Part shown: piece by piece, positions 47,187 to 57,561 of the stretch
How positions within the stretch are numbered: position 1 is the first letter of the stretch
How the letters are laid out: each line of letters opens with the position of its first letter
Assembly: GCF_963082655.1 (NCBI RefSeq)
Contig: NC_081552.1
Coordinates: 124,963,494 to 125,027,493, forward strand
Reading direction: 5' to 3'
From: Stomoxys calcitrans
Taxonomy: Eukaryota; Arthropoda; Insecta; Diptera; Muscidae
Length of the DNA stretch: 64,000 bases
Program-made: the position numbers and the translations under genes
The notes under the pieces: generated by a model
Databases searched by the model: none
What the model saw: only the letters and a program-made list of their open reading frames with translations
What the model was told of the DNA's origin: nothing

Positions 47187-48106
47187 ACAAGTAAAAGCGT
47201 GCTTAGTTCGGCCGGGCCGAATATTATATACCCTCCACCGTGGATCGTTTGTGTCGAGTTCTTTTCCCGGCATCTCTTCTTAGGCAAGCAAAGGATATAA
47301 GAAAAGATGTTCTCCACAATTAAATTATATATAGGAGACCTGTGTAAAATGTCAGCCAATTCGAATATGAATTGCGCCCTTTGGGGGCTTAGAAAAGAAA
47401 ATATGTGCTCCACAATTAAACTATATATAGGAGACCTGTGTAAAATGTCAGCCAATTCGAATATGAATTGCGCCCTTTGGGGGCTTAGGAAGTAAAATAG
47501 AGAGATCGATTAATATGGGAGTTGTATCGGGCTATAGACCGATTCAGACCATAATAAACACGTATGCTGATGGTCATAAGAGAATCCGTCGTACAAAATT
47601 TCAGGCAAATCGGATAAGAATTGCGACCTCTAGAGGCTTAAGAAGTCAAAATCCCAGATCTGTTTATATGACAGCTATATCAGGTTATGAACCGATTTGA
47701 ACCTTATTTGACACAGTTGTTGAAAGTAAGAATAAAATACGTCAAGCTAAATTTCATTCCCATCGGATAAGAATTGAGCACTCTAGAGGCTGCAGAAGTC
47801 AAAACCCAAGATCGGTTTATATGGAGGCTATATCAAAACATGGACCGATATGGCCCATTTACAATACCCACCGACCTAAACTACTAAGAAGTATTTGTGC
47901 AAAATTTCAAGCGGCTAGCTTTACTCCTTCGAAAGTTAGCGTGCTTTCGACAGACAAAAGGACGGACGGACATGGCTAGATCGACATAAAATGTCACGAC
48001 GATCAAGAATATATATACTTTATGGGGTCTTAGACTAATATTTCGAGTAGTTACAAACAAAATGATGAAATTAGTATACCCCCCATCCTATGGTGGAGGG
48101 TAAAAT
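47187..48106 (-). mobile_element. Type A Helentron, short, with a 96-bp internal duplication
   Basis: Complete ends. CTCCACAATTAAA-containing segments at 47,312 and 47,408 are a 96-bp tandem duplication of the hairpin-proximal region. The array is reduced to about two units. The right end is GGTGGAGGGTA. Confidence 0.8.
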
Positions 48107-50071
48107 ACCCCCAACCCTAAATCCTACCAAACATATATTTAGACCAATCAACACAATTTTGGATAAGAAAACGTATCTGATATCCAATTCTCGGACCATG
48201 GGAATATGGGGCTTAAATAAAAGGTATGTGAATGCAGAATACGAATCTGATATCCAAATATGGGACCAAGTGTTTGGGGGGCCGCCTCTCACCAAAAACA
48301 TCCGCCAAAGGGGACAAATTTACGACCATAGCCATATGGGGCTCAAATGATTTTTTAGTGACCATCGCAATATGAGGCTCAAATAAAGGTATTTTGGGAG
48401 TAGAATACGAATTTGATATCCAAATGTAGCACCATATATTTAGGGCATCACCCCTTTCCCAAAACACCCCCAAAGAAAAAAAAAATTTTCGACCATGCCA
48501 ATATGTGGCTCAAATGAAAGGTATTTGAGATTAGAAAACAAATTTGATAACCTATTTTTGGGTCATGTGTTTGGGGGACGCCGCATCCTGTAAACTCCTC
48601 TTAAGCCAATGGCAATATGGGGTTTAAATGAATTGTATTTGAGAGAAGAGCACGATGCTGACATTTTTTCAGGGCCAAGTATCTGGGGGACCACCTCTTC
48701 CCCAATAAACACCACTAAATCAGACATCATGAAAATATCGGGCTGAAGTAAAGTATTTTAAGAATGGAGTACATCTTGCATCCAAACTTAAATTCGTAGA
48801 CCAATAAAGATCATATGGGATTCAGATAAAGGCACTTATATTGTTAAACTGTTAGTCAAGCAATATACTATTTTCGTAGCATGGTATTTCACTAAAAGAT
48901 CTTTAATTGTCGAAAGGCAATCGTGTCGAAGGGCAATCGAAGGGCAATCGCCCTCCCATCCTACCAAAAAAAAAAGAAATTAAGAATAATAAATGAAGGC
49001 CGATCAGAATAAAATAGGACTGCAAAAAAAGGTCTTGGGTAGGAGGGAACACTTTTTACCCTTAAATTGGGATAGACATAGGAGGACCTGCGGATCTTTA
49101 AAAATGTGGTATCCTAAGTGGTAGCTTTGAAAAATATTTTTAATGTAGATAACCAATACAAATAAGATTAATCGGTGTTGATTTGAACGAGACCACTGAA
49201 CTCAAAATGCTTGACATTATGGGGGCACGATGCTGATATTATTTCATGGTTCGACCCCTAAATTCCCTTCAAACCGGCCATGTTTGCCTACTATGGCAGT
49301 AAGGGGCTAAAATAATAGGTATTTAAAAGTAGAAAACGAATTTAATATCCAATTTTGAGACCAAGTTCTTGAGGGTAGTCTCACCCCATAAATTGCTATT
49401 GCGGCTCAATTAAAAGGAATTTAACAATAGAGCACGATGATAATATTTTTTTAGGGCTAAGTGCGTGGGTGGCCTCCCTACCCTCTCAAACTGGACATAT
49501 TTTTGTGGATTATGGCAAAAAGGGTCTCAAATCTGATACCTGTTTTATGACCAAGTGTTTCTGGGACGACTCATTTCTTAAATTTCCCCTGAACCCCACA
49601 TATATACCGACGATAGCAATATGTAGCTGATATCCACTTTGGGGTAATCTGATATCCACTTTTGGGGCAAAGGTTTTGGCTACTCCAATCCACCACCAAA
49701 TCCAAGAGAATGAAGGAGTTCTATTATCCAATCTTAAACGGGTGGACCCTCTCCTAACCTTTTTGCAAAAACGCTGATCTCGGAGATGGGTAGGGCGATT
49801 TATGCGAAATTTAGTTTGTTTATAATAACTCAAAAACAGAAATTTGGTATACTTGTTTAAGGTAGCCGCTCCACCTTGAAATCCAGCCAAATGGAAATTT
49901 TAACAATATAAGCCTCAAATGAAAGGTATTTGAGACTAGGCGACGAATCTGATACATGGGGATCCACCTCACCACCATACCGAACATATTTACCGACTAT
50001 AGCAATAAGGGCTCAGATAAAATAAGAGAGAGAAGAAAGAAGGCGCAGTGGAGCGGGCCCTATCCAGCTAG
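48107..50071 (+). mobile_element. Helitron type E, 3'-complete
   Basis: Units with CTCAAATGAAAGGTATTTGAG. A non-tandem region near 48,750-48,920 is the inverted match of 18,420-18,560. Further diverged units follow to GCGCAGTGGAGCGGGCCC and CTAG (50,068-50,071), then T. The 5' end is lost at the Helentron junction. It includes a local GGCAATCGAAGGGCAATCG duplication at about 48,915-48,950. Confidence 0.7.
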
Positions 50072-50083
50072 TACACAATTTGC

Positions 50084-50620
50084 AAAATAAGACAGTCAAA
50101 CATGGTGATGCAAAAGTATTGATTCGTTGGAGCTTATTGTACAGCGGTATTGGTTCAATAGTGAGATAAAGACATTATGGATATGTTGCAACTTTGGAAT
50201 AAGTAATGTTGCATTATGCTGACTAGAACATTATTTCTTCTGAAATTGGTACTCTAACAAGATAATGACCGGAAACATACTAGTAAATTGGTAAGGGGTG
50301 ATTTCAAGGTCAATGGGTTTCAGGTTAGCTGTGACATGCTCAGTCTCGTATCGTCAATCCCATTGAACATTATGCGTAATGCCATCCGATGTAAAGCAAT
50401 CCCATGATCACCCTGTAAATAAATGCCAGGATCTTATTGAGATTCCATGCATCAAAAATGCGCCGACGAAATCAAAAACAGGTTATTAATTTTGGCACAG
50501 AAATAATTTTAATTTGTATGAATTAGTTTGCAACTCTTGTGCCATTTGCTGTAAAAGTATTGGGTTGTGTAATCAATGCTCCTATTATTTTGAACAGCTC
50601 AGCTTGGGGTGAAAAATATT
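50084..50620 (+). pseudogene. Tc1-like transposase relic and 3' end
   Basis: Broken plus-strand frames resemble the Tc1 catalytic region (a VKVWG...YSGIGSIV-like stretch near 50,105-50,165 and VMLHYAD near 50,208). The terminal repeat TATTATTTTGAACAGCTCAG lies at about 50,590-50,609. No catalytic triad can be read, so it is inactive. Confidence 0.5.
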
Positions 50621-50794
50621 CAATGAAATACTTTAAATAATTGTAGCTTTAATTAAACAATTTATTGTTATACAATTTAGAGAAATTAGCAATTCATCTT
50701 ACCTCAAAAATTCTAATAAAAAAAATTTTAAGTAAAAAGGGAATTTTAATGATTTTCAGATGAAGATCAAAAAACAATCGTTCATAATACTTTA

Positions 50795-51420
50795 TATTTC
50801 CACCACCACAAAATGGGGGTATACCAATCTAGTAATTCCGTTTATAAAACCTCGAAATATTGATCTACTACTCCACCGATAGAGGTCGAACCGAATGTCG
50901 TCTTGATATTCCAAGTCGATCTAGCAATGTCCGTCCATCTATGTGTCAGTCAAAATCATGGTGGCGGTTGAACCGTAAAGCTAGCCACTCGAAATTTTGC
51001 GCAGTTACTTCTTATTGATGAATGTTGTTGTGAGCAACAAATGGGCCATATCGAGATTTAGCTCCCATATGAAGTGGTCCTTCGAGGTCCCGGAAGCCTC
51101 AATTGTTATCTAATTTGGAAGGAAATTTACACGTAGTGTTTTGTTTTGATATCCAACTATCGTTCCAAATATGGTGCGAATCGGTCTTTAATCTGATGTA
51201 ATTCCTTTGACGCGGTGTTCTTTTACGATATGCAACAACCGAACTTTGTACGGTCCAAATCGGTGTATAACCTGATATAACCGCCTTATAAACCAATTTT
51301 CCGAATTGCCATCCTGTGAACCTGGATACCGCAATTGTTATGACGATTGAAACTTCTCATTCCCTGAAGAGTATGTTCTGTGACAGGTAAATAATTCTCC
51401 AGTTTAGGACCGTTATATTT
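50795..51420 (+). mobile_element. Type A Helentron, old degenerate copy
   Basis: Recognisable order but strongly diverged: CCACCACAAAATGGGGGTATAC, CTAGCAATGTCCGTCC, CGAAATTTTGCGCAG and then eroded units. No hairpin end. Confidence 0.6.
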
Positions 51421-52167
51421 GGGGCAATTGACTAGACATTTCACGTAAACGTCGTTCTAATCCTTTCGAAATGTTGCAGTTTTCACGTGTTCATATGCAA
51501 AAAATTATAAAAAAAAAAATTATTGAATATGTTACGAATTCCAATTAATTTTTTCCCCTTACAGAACTGCCAATAAACCTTCTTTAAAGCTGCATTAAGT
51601 TTTGAATACCGATGTTAATTTCTTTACATATAAAACTGAGGACGCGGACAAAATAAAGATTTCAAAACGTTGATACAAAACTTGCTTTAGTCGATCGCAA
51701 ATATATGTGATATTCAATAAACGCCACTATTTAGGTGTAGGTTCCTATGAAATGAAAGCAGCTGTTTTAATGTGGTGCACTCTCCACCATAGATTGGCAC
51801 AGTGTAAGTAGTGCAACATTTTTGCACTCTCTGTAGGCAAAACCATAACAAACGAGCACTACACCAGGTGATGGGGTTACATTTTTTGGTCAAACGAATA
51901 CAGAATTTCGATTTCAGTACAACATGTTGAACCAATTCTAAATTTTTTTAGATAATCGAAATCACCATAAGTGTAGAATTCTACACTGCTAAATGCCTAA
52001 CAATTTTACCAGCATTAATGAGGGATAAACACCGTCGAAAAATTTCTGGTATCTCTAGGAATCGAATCAAAATAAATTTAAGTATCTAATTCTAACGAAC
52101 ACAAATTTTCATTTCGATTTTCGTTCGCTGAATAATTGTCATTTCACTCAACAGAATACTAAATTCA
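51421..52167. other. Unannotated DNA
   Basis: AT-rich, no family recognised. Small frames such as 51,714-51,935 minus have no identifiable domain. Confidence 0.3.
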
Positions 52168-52356
52168 TTTTTATACCCTTCACCATAGAATGGGGGTTTA
52201 CTAATTTCGTCAATCCGTTTGTAAAACCTCGAAATTTTCGTCTAAGTCCCCATAAAGTATATATATTCTTGATCGTCATTTTAAATCGATATAGCCATGC
52301 CCGTCCGTCTGCCTGTTGGAAGCACGCTTACATTCAAAAGCGTAAAGCTAGGCGCT

Positions 52357-52371
52357 TGAAATTTTGTATGA
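52357..52371. repeat. LINE target-site duplication, left
   Basis: TGAAATTTTGTATGA, identical to 57,031-57,045 (15 of 15). Confidence 0.85.
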
Positions 52372-52513
52372 GTAGTAGTAGTAGTAGTAGTAAACTTCTT
52401 TATTGAATATTTTCATAAAAATACATTTCTTTTTTTTACAATTCTAAGAAGTAATTTTATAACTTAGCGACAATGTAAAATACGTCTGTCGCATTATATA
52501 AGCATTTGCTTAT

Positions 52514-55500
52514 TTAATTGAATTCATTTATTAAAAGTTGCCTATATTTATAGCTCATTTCGAGATAATTTATTAATTTGTGCCAATTTTCTTCTTCTGT
52601 ACCATCAAGAATGTTGATTATTTCCTCATCGTTCAATATCGGCTTTCCGAATGATATCATTCTAAATTCCCGAAGTATAGGACAGATGCCCAGAAAATGT
52701 TGCATTGTTTCAATTTCAAGCATGTTACACAATTTACATTCTTTATTTAAGACATCGGGATCAAAACTGTTACACCCTAGAGGGATCATTCCACTGCGCG
52801 CTTTAAATATCCACACGATTTCCGCTTGAGAGTACTTTCTGTTTAGGTAAAGATGGGATCTGCTTGGGTTTAAATATCTATATATCCGCCAGCTCTGGCT
52901 GAATTGTTTTCTATACAGTCTTTCTTCATGCAATCGTTGTTTCATACCACTTAATAAATCATTGCAGAAAGTGTTCCAATTGCCTTGTGAAGACATCGTT
53001 TGTGGCCATTGAACGTGTAGGCTTCGAGATAAGTCTTTTAATTCTGTTACCCAAAATATATTTTTTTGGTATATAATCTCCGATAGTTGATTTGGGAGCC
53101 TGTTTTGTGTATAGTAATACAAAATTCGCCCCAAATAGTTTAAATGTTTTCCCAGCGTGTATATTTGTGAGTCTTCTACTTCCGTTTCCAGCATTAGTAC
53201 ATAATTTGGTGTAAAACTTGGTACCCTAAGTATTCGCTTCAGAAAATATCTTTGGAGTGCATTAATCTCTTCGAAGTGTGAAAAACCCCAAATTTCGGCA
53301 GCATATGTTTGTATAGATCTACAAACGGCTAAAAATAATTTCAATTTAGAATTCATATCTATATCTGCTCTTCCAATGAATTGGTTCCATGTGGCATTAA
53401 TAGCGTTTTTTGCTTCATTGTTTCTGGTTTGTACATGTTTGTTGAACTTCATTTTCGGAGTAAAGACTACCCCTAGATATTTGAACTCGTTGGAGATCTT
53501 AATTTCTCTGCCGTTGTACATCCACCTTTCGTATTTGCTTAATTTTCCTCCATTTCTAAAGACCATAATTTGGGATTTAGCTAGGTTTACTTCCAAACTC
53601 CACATTTTGCAGTATATTTCCAGATTATCTATCATTTTCTGTAGTACTTTTATGTCATCTGCTAGGAAAACGATATCATCTGCATACAAGAGAAGTCGGA
53701 TGTTAATATTTTCCACAAACAAACCACCTTCGATGAACTCGTGCAGGTCATTTACATAGAGGGCAAATAATAACGGCGATAAAAGACATCCTTGTTTTAC
53801 GCCTTTGGTTGTTTCGAAGTATTCAGATAGCTCCCTGCCGTTCCATACTGCTGACTGCGTGTTGCTGTATATTTTCTCTATTATTGAGACCATTTTATAT
53901 GATACACCCATTCTAAATAGTTTATATATAAGGGCTTGCCTTGATATATTGTCAAAAGCTGCCTTGAAATCGATAAAAAAACAATATACTTTTTTCCTCT
54001 CTGCCAATTTCAAGTGGACGATCGAGGCCAGATTGTATATATTATCAACCGTTGAATAATTTTTCCGGAATCCAGCTTGGTATTCTGTAAGAATTTGATA
54101 GTTTTCAACCCAATTATATAGTCTTTCATTTATAAGACCCATAAATAACTTCGCCACACAATTCATAAATGAAATGCCCCTGTAGTTTGACGGCTCGTTT
54201 AGATCACCTTTCTTATGAATTGGGTAAATAATAGTTTTTGTGAATACAGGATCAATTTCCCCACTCGAATAAATGGTATTGTATATTCTTAACAGCAGAC
54301 TATTAAACTCTTCGGTGCCGTTTATGAAGAACTCATATGGTATCCTATCCTCGCCGGGTGCCTTATTTCTTTTAACTTTCACTAGCATTTTCTGCAGTTC
54401 CGACATCGTAAAGTGCCTATCGAGATCCATATCATTTTTATAAGGGGGAGCATAGTGAATAAGAGTGGTCTCTTGAGATTTATTTAATAAGTTTTCATAG
54501 TAGGATTTAAAGGCATCTGGGGTAATATTTGAGCCCACGAGGTTACATTGGTTACGAATTTCTTTCGCCATTTTCCACCATTCTTTGGAGTTTTTGATGT
54601 TATTTAATTTGTTGGCTATTGTATTGTAATACACGGATTTATTGGTACTGCATACAGTTTTGTACTCTTTTTGTGCGACTATATATCGTCTCTTGTCTTC
54701 CAAATTCCTTGTTGTCCTGTACACCTTTAAGAGCTTAAAACTTTTCATTCTTGCATTATTACAGTTTTTGTTGTACCATTTATTTTTCGGCTCAAAAGGC
54801 TTTTTGTGATTAATCAATTTTGAAGCGGATTTCACTATTATTTGGTTAATATCGTTGAGGTTGATGTGATTTACACCAGCGATATTACGTATACTTTCAT
54901 TTATCTTTCTTTGATAATTATCCTTTTCTTCATCTTTCCATATCAATTTTGGCAATAGAGACATCTTTTCCCCCGTTCGTGAAGTGGGTTCAATATTTAT
55001 TTTCGTCAGGATAGGGAAATGATCTGACCATACTTTATCTTCCACTCTGAACTCTTCAATCTTTCCCAAAATTTCCTTAGATACCGCGCATATGTCGTTT
55101 ACTGACTCACCCAATGCCGTAATGTATGTCAATTTTCCATCCTCATCACCCTTCGTTATTCCATTCAAAATAAGCATGTTATAATTATCACATAGTTGTA
55201 TAAATTTAACACCTTTTTGATTTACAGTTTTATCTCTTGATTTTCTGCAATCATATCCTGAGCAAAAGCTACTTTTATATATTTCTCCGATATTCTGGTT
55301 TGTTTCTCCGATTCGGACATTAAAATAACCTATGAGTATAGGGTTTTGTATTTCTATGTCTTGAAAATACTTTGCCAGTTTTTCAAAGTCATTGTCCCAA
55401 TTGGCAGGTCTTAAGTATTGAGGTATTACGCTGTAAGTATTTTCCATTGTGTACAATTTTAAAAGCGGGGTTTCCCCTATATCAATAACTTCATACGAGA

Positions 55501-55789
55501 TACCAGTATCGTGTAGATGTTTGCTTATACCGATCAAACAGCCTCCAATTGCTCTGCCGTATCTATGAATGCGTGTCGCATGCTTAAAAAATAAATCAAA
55601 CCCGCTGAAATATGATTTTGCTCTTTCTATTTTGTTCGGTTCAAGGTGCGTTTCCAATAATATAAGAATCTCAAATTGTTTGATATATTGAAAAAAAGTT
55701 GGGTACAAATACTTATTTTCTAGGCCATTAATGTTGTACGATAAAATCGAAATATTATACGGTTTAATCGCTTGTGTATTATTTATTAG
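52514..55789 (-). CDS. LINE ORF2: endonuclease / reverse transcriptase
   Basis: Uninterrupted frame. The APE domain begins upstream of any usable ATG (ISILSYNINGLEN), so I place the start at the -1 frame entry. In numbering from LYPTFF (55,708) it has ETH at 20-22, then GYFN at 127-130 where the family has GDFN, VNDICAV and WSDH (227-230). RT follows: NKAPGEDRIP (448-457), the palm FIDFKAAFD (578-586), GVKQGCLLSPLL, YADD (675-678), then thumb and a CCHC finger (C991, C994, H1004, C1009). It should nick target DNA and prime cDNA synthesis there. The Asp-to-Tyr change in the endonuclease suggests this copy is impaired. Confidence 0.9.
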   Translation of the reverse strand, partial: LINNTQAIKPYNISILSYNINGLENKYLYPTFFQYIKQFEILILLETHLEPNKIERAKSYFSGFDLFFKHATRIHRYGRAIGGCLIGISKHLHDTGISYEVIDIGETPLLKLYTMENTYSVIPQYLRPANWDNDFEKLAKYFQDIEIQNPILIGYFNVRIGETNQNIGEIYKSSFCSGYDCRKSRDKTVNQKGVKFIQLCDNYNMLILNGITKGDEDGKLTYITALGESVNDICAVSKEILGKIEEFRVEDKVWSDHFPILTKINIEPTSRTGEKMSLLPKLIWKDEEKDNYQRKINESIRNIAGVNHINLNDINQIIVKSASKLINHKKPFEPKNKWYNKNCNNARMKSFKLLKVYRTTRNLEDKRRYIVAQKEYKTVCSTNKSVYYNTIANKLNNIKNSKEWWKMAKEIRNQCNLVGSNITPDAFKSYYENLLNKSQETTLIHYAPPYKNDMDLDRHFTMSELQKMLVKVKRNKAPGEDRIPYEFFINGTEEFNSLLLRIYNTIYSSGEIDPVFTKTIIYPIHKKGDLNEPSNYRGISFMNCVAKLFMGLINERLYNWVENYQILTEYQAGFRKNYSTVDNIYNLASIVHLKLAERKKVYCFFIDFKAAFDNISRQALIYKLFRMGVSYKMVSIIEKIYSNTQSAVWNGRELSEYFETTKGVKQGCLLSPLLFALYVNDLHEFIEGGLFVENINIRLLLYADDIVFLADDIKVLQKMIDNLEIYCKMWSLEVNLAKSQIMVFRNGGKLSKYERWMYNGREIKISNEFKYLGVVFTPKMKFNKHVQTRNNEAKNAINATWNQFIGRADIDMNSKLKLFLAVCRSIQTYAAEIWGFSHFEEINALQRYFLKRILRVPSFTPNYVLMLETEVEDSQIYTLGKHLNYLGRILYYYTQNRLPNQLSEIIYQKNIFWVTELKDLSRSLHVQWPQTMSSQGNWNTFCNDLLSGMKQRLHEERLYRKQFSQSWRIYRYLNPSRSHLYLNRKYSQAEIVWIFKARSGMIPLGCNSFDPDVLNKECKLCNMLEIETMQHFLGICPILREFRMISFGKPILNDEEIINILDGTEEENWHKLINYLEMSYKYRQLLINEFN

Positions 55790-56625
55790 TTTTTTGGATA
55801 CGAATCATCATTAAGTTGATAATAATTTAAACAAATAGTTTTTATATCCTCCCCATATAATTTGACAAGTTCTTTTTCTCCATCAGCGTTGCCAGATACA
55901 AGTTTGTGATCGGAATTCCATTTAAACCAACGGTCTTTTATTTTTAGCTTGTCTTCTCTTACAACAACTTTATGCTGTTTGCTAACCGCTAAAATTTGTT
56001 TTCGAAGAATAAGAAAAGTCTTTTTGTGCTGTTGCTTGTTTGGTATCATATCACGTTCAATAGAGATATCAGAGCCCGACAATTTTTTTGTATTTCGAAA
56101 TATCTGTTGTAGAGCATCTTCGTTCTCAAGTTCGGCTATAACTGCCATTTTTCCGTTACGGTCAAAAACTTTGCGGACATTTTTCGTACTTGCCGTTACG
56201 TTTAATTTTTCTCTGAACAGTTTTTGCACCTCTTCTTTTGGATTTTTTGCACTTGGTAGGCCTTTAATAAATAACTTACTTGACCTGATTTGATTTTCTA
56301 GCCAAGTAATATCCTTTTTATACTGACTATTTTCTATTTTCACTTTACTTAGCTCTTCTTTCAAACTCTGATTCTCTGACTTCAGTGCATTTATATCAGT
56401 GCTGATAGCAATTATCTCGCATTTTATGTCTTCTATGTCTGCTTTCGTAGGTAGCGATTTGAGCTTTTCGTCTAAATTGGAGTTAATAGTTTCTTTTATA
56501 AGTTTTATGAGTTCAGTTGGCTCCATGTTTGATGTTGATGACTTTGGTTTTTCTGGCGATGATATTTCGTTGTGTTTCCTCTTGGGTGTTTGAAAATTAT
56601 CTTGCATATTTCCGAACCCTGTCAA
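55786..56625 (-). CDS. LINE ORF1: coiled-coil RNA-binding protein
   Basis: 279 codons with an ATG start at 56,625. A basic, Ser/Pro-rich N-terminus (1-35) is followed by a long heptad region (about 36-115, rich in Leu/Ile/Lys/Glu) and an RRM-like segment beginning KLFIKGLPSA (117-126). The C-terminal basic region has LRKQILAV and KIKDRWFKW. This is the layout of L1-type ORF1 proteins, which trimerise and coat the element RNA. The last codons CCA AAA AAC TAA contain the frameshift heptamer. The alternative plus-strand frames here are shadows. Confidence 0.85.
   Translation of the reverse strand: MTGFGNMQDNFQTPKRKHNEISSPEKPKSSTSNMEPTELIKLIKETINSNLDEKLKSLPTKADIEDIKCEIIAISTDINALKSENQSLKEELSKVKIENSQYKKDITWLENQIRSSKLFIKGLPSAKNPKEEVQKLFREKLNVTASTKNVRKVFDRNGKMAVIAELENEDALQQIFRNTKKLSGSDISIERDMIPNKQQHKKTFLILRKQILAVSKQHKVVVREDKLKIKDRWFKWNSDHKLVSGNADGEKELVKLYGEDIKTICLNYYQLNDDSYPKN
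55789..55795 (-). promoter_or_regulatory. Candidate -1 ribosomal frameshift site A-AAA-AAC
   Basis: On the minus strand the heptamer is phased with ORF1 codons and immediately precedes its TAA. A one-base backward slip enters the ORF2 frame, which is open from here with no ATG before the endonuclease motifs. The heptamer is a canonical XXXYYYZ slippery site. I did not establish a downstream pseudoknot. Confidence 0.65.
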
Positions 56626-57030
56626 TGAATGGTAATGCTGTCGATCGCAGTAGATTAGATATCGATAACTTTTGCTTTGTTGTTATCGGTAGATTACCAT
56701 CACTAAACTTGGTTGGATAAGGTCAGCTGATATGCTTATTTGTTGTGTCGGTGTTTGTCTACTCGTTGTTTTGTATTTTGAGTGACAATATTTATGAAAA
56801 TTTTGTTGATAAAAGAAAACAAATTATCGGCTCACCACGAACTTTACAAGAGGTTCTTCCTTATGAATCCAGTGACGAGTTTGAAGGGGTGTGTTTTGAA
56901 GTGCGAAACAAGGGGAATCTCGGCTTGTTTACCTTATTTTTTTTGCCATTTGAAAGGAGCCTACTTTTACACGTCCGTCCTCTGATGATGTTCAACTCGG
57001 ATGTGAAAATGTATGAATACTTCTTATTAG

Positions 57031-57045
57031 TGAAATTTTGTATGA
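57031..57045. repeat. LINE target-site duplication, right
   Basis: TGAAATTTTGTATGA, continuing into unoccupied-site sequence AATACTTCTTATTAG of the host Helentron. Confidence 0.85.
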
Positions 57046-57561
57046 ATACTTCTTATTAGTGTAGGTCGGTTGGGATTGTAAATGAGCCATATCGGTCCAT
57101 TCTTTCATATAGCTGCCACATTAACAGATGCTGACTTCTCGAGCCACTAGAGGGCGCAATTCTTATCCGATTTTGCATGAAGTATTTTGTTATGACATGA
57201 AACAACTGTTCTGTGAATCAGTTCATAACCTCATATAGCTGCCATATAAACCGATTTCCCGATTATACTTCTTAAGCCTTTAGAGGGCACAATTCTTATC
57301 CCATTTGGCTGACATTTTGCACAACAGCTTATCCCATGAAATTCAACATATGTATCAAGTGTGGTCTGGATCAGTCTACAGCGCTCATATAAACAGAACT
57401 CCGGATTTTATTTCTTGAAACCCCAATAAGTGCAATTCTTATTGGAATCGACTGAAATTTTACAAAATGAATTCTACTATGGTCTCCATTTAATTCAATT
57501 ATAGGCCGAATCGGACCATAACTTGATATAGCTCCAATAGCATAGCAATTTTTATCCATTA

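Larger units (their letters stand above)
52372..57030 (-). mobile_element. Structurally intact non-LTR retrotransposon (LINE)
   Basis: It is flanked by the 15-bp duplication, has two long ORFs and a 3' (ACT)7-type tail on the minus strand (plus-strand AGT repeats at 52,371-52,392) instead of poly(A). The 3' UTR is about 120 bp and the 5' UTR about 385 bp. At the 5' junction, GTATGAATACTTCTTATTAG occurs at 57,011 and again at 57,040, so about 20 bp of target sequence sits between the element and the duplication. ORF1 is L1-like; ORF2 has APE endonuclease, RT and a CCHC finger. The clade is not certain from motifs alone. Confidence 0.9.
52168..57561 (+). mobile_element. Type A Helentron split by the intact LINE
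   Basis: The left part (52,168-52,371) has TTTTTATACCC-like start, core and GTCC tract up to GAAATTTTGTATGA. The right part (57,031-57,561) resumes with that same motif, TTCTTATTAGTGTAGGTCGG and old 153-bp units. The hairpin end is lost where a type C element begins at 57,562. High divergence shows the host element was old when the LINE landed. Confidence 0.8.

Noticed and set aside
52578..54059. Plus-strand ORFs of 83-127 codons within the LINE
   Set aside because: Antisense shadows of the intact ORF2.
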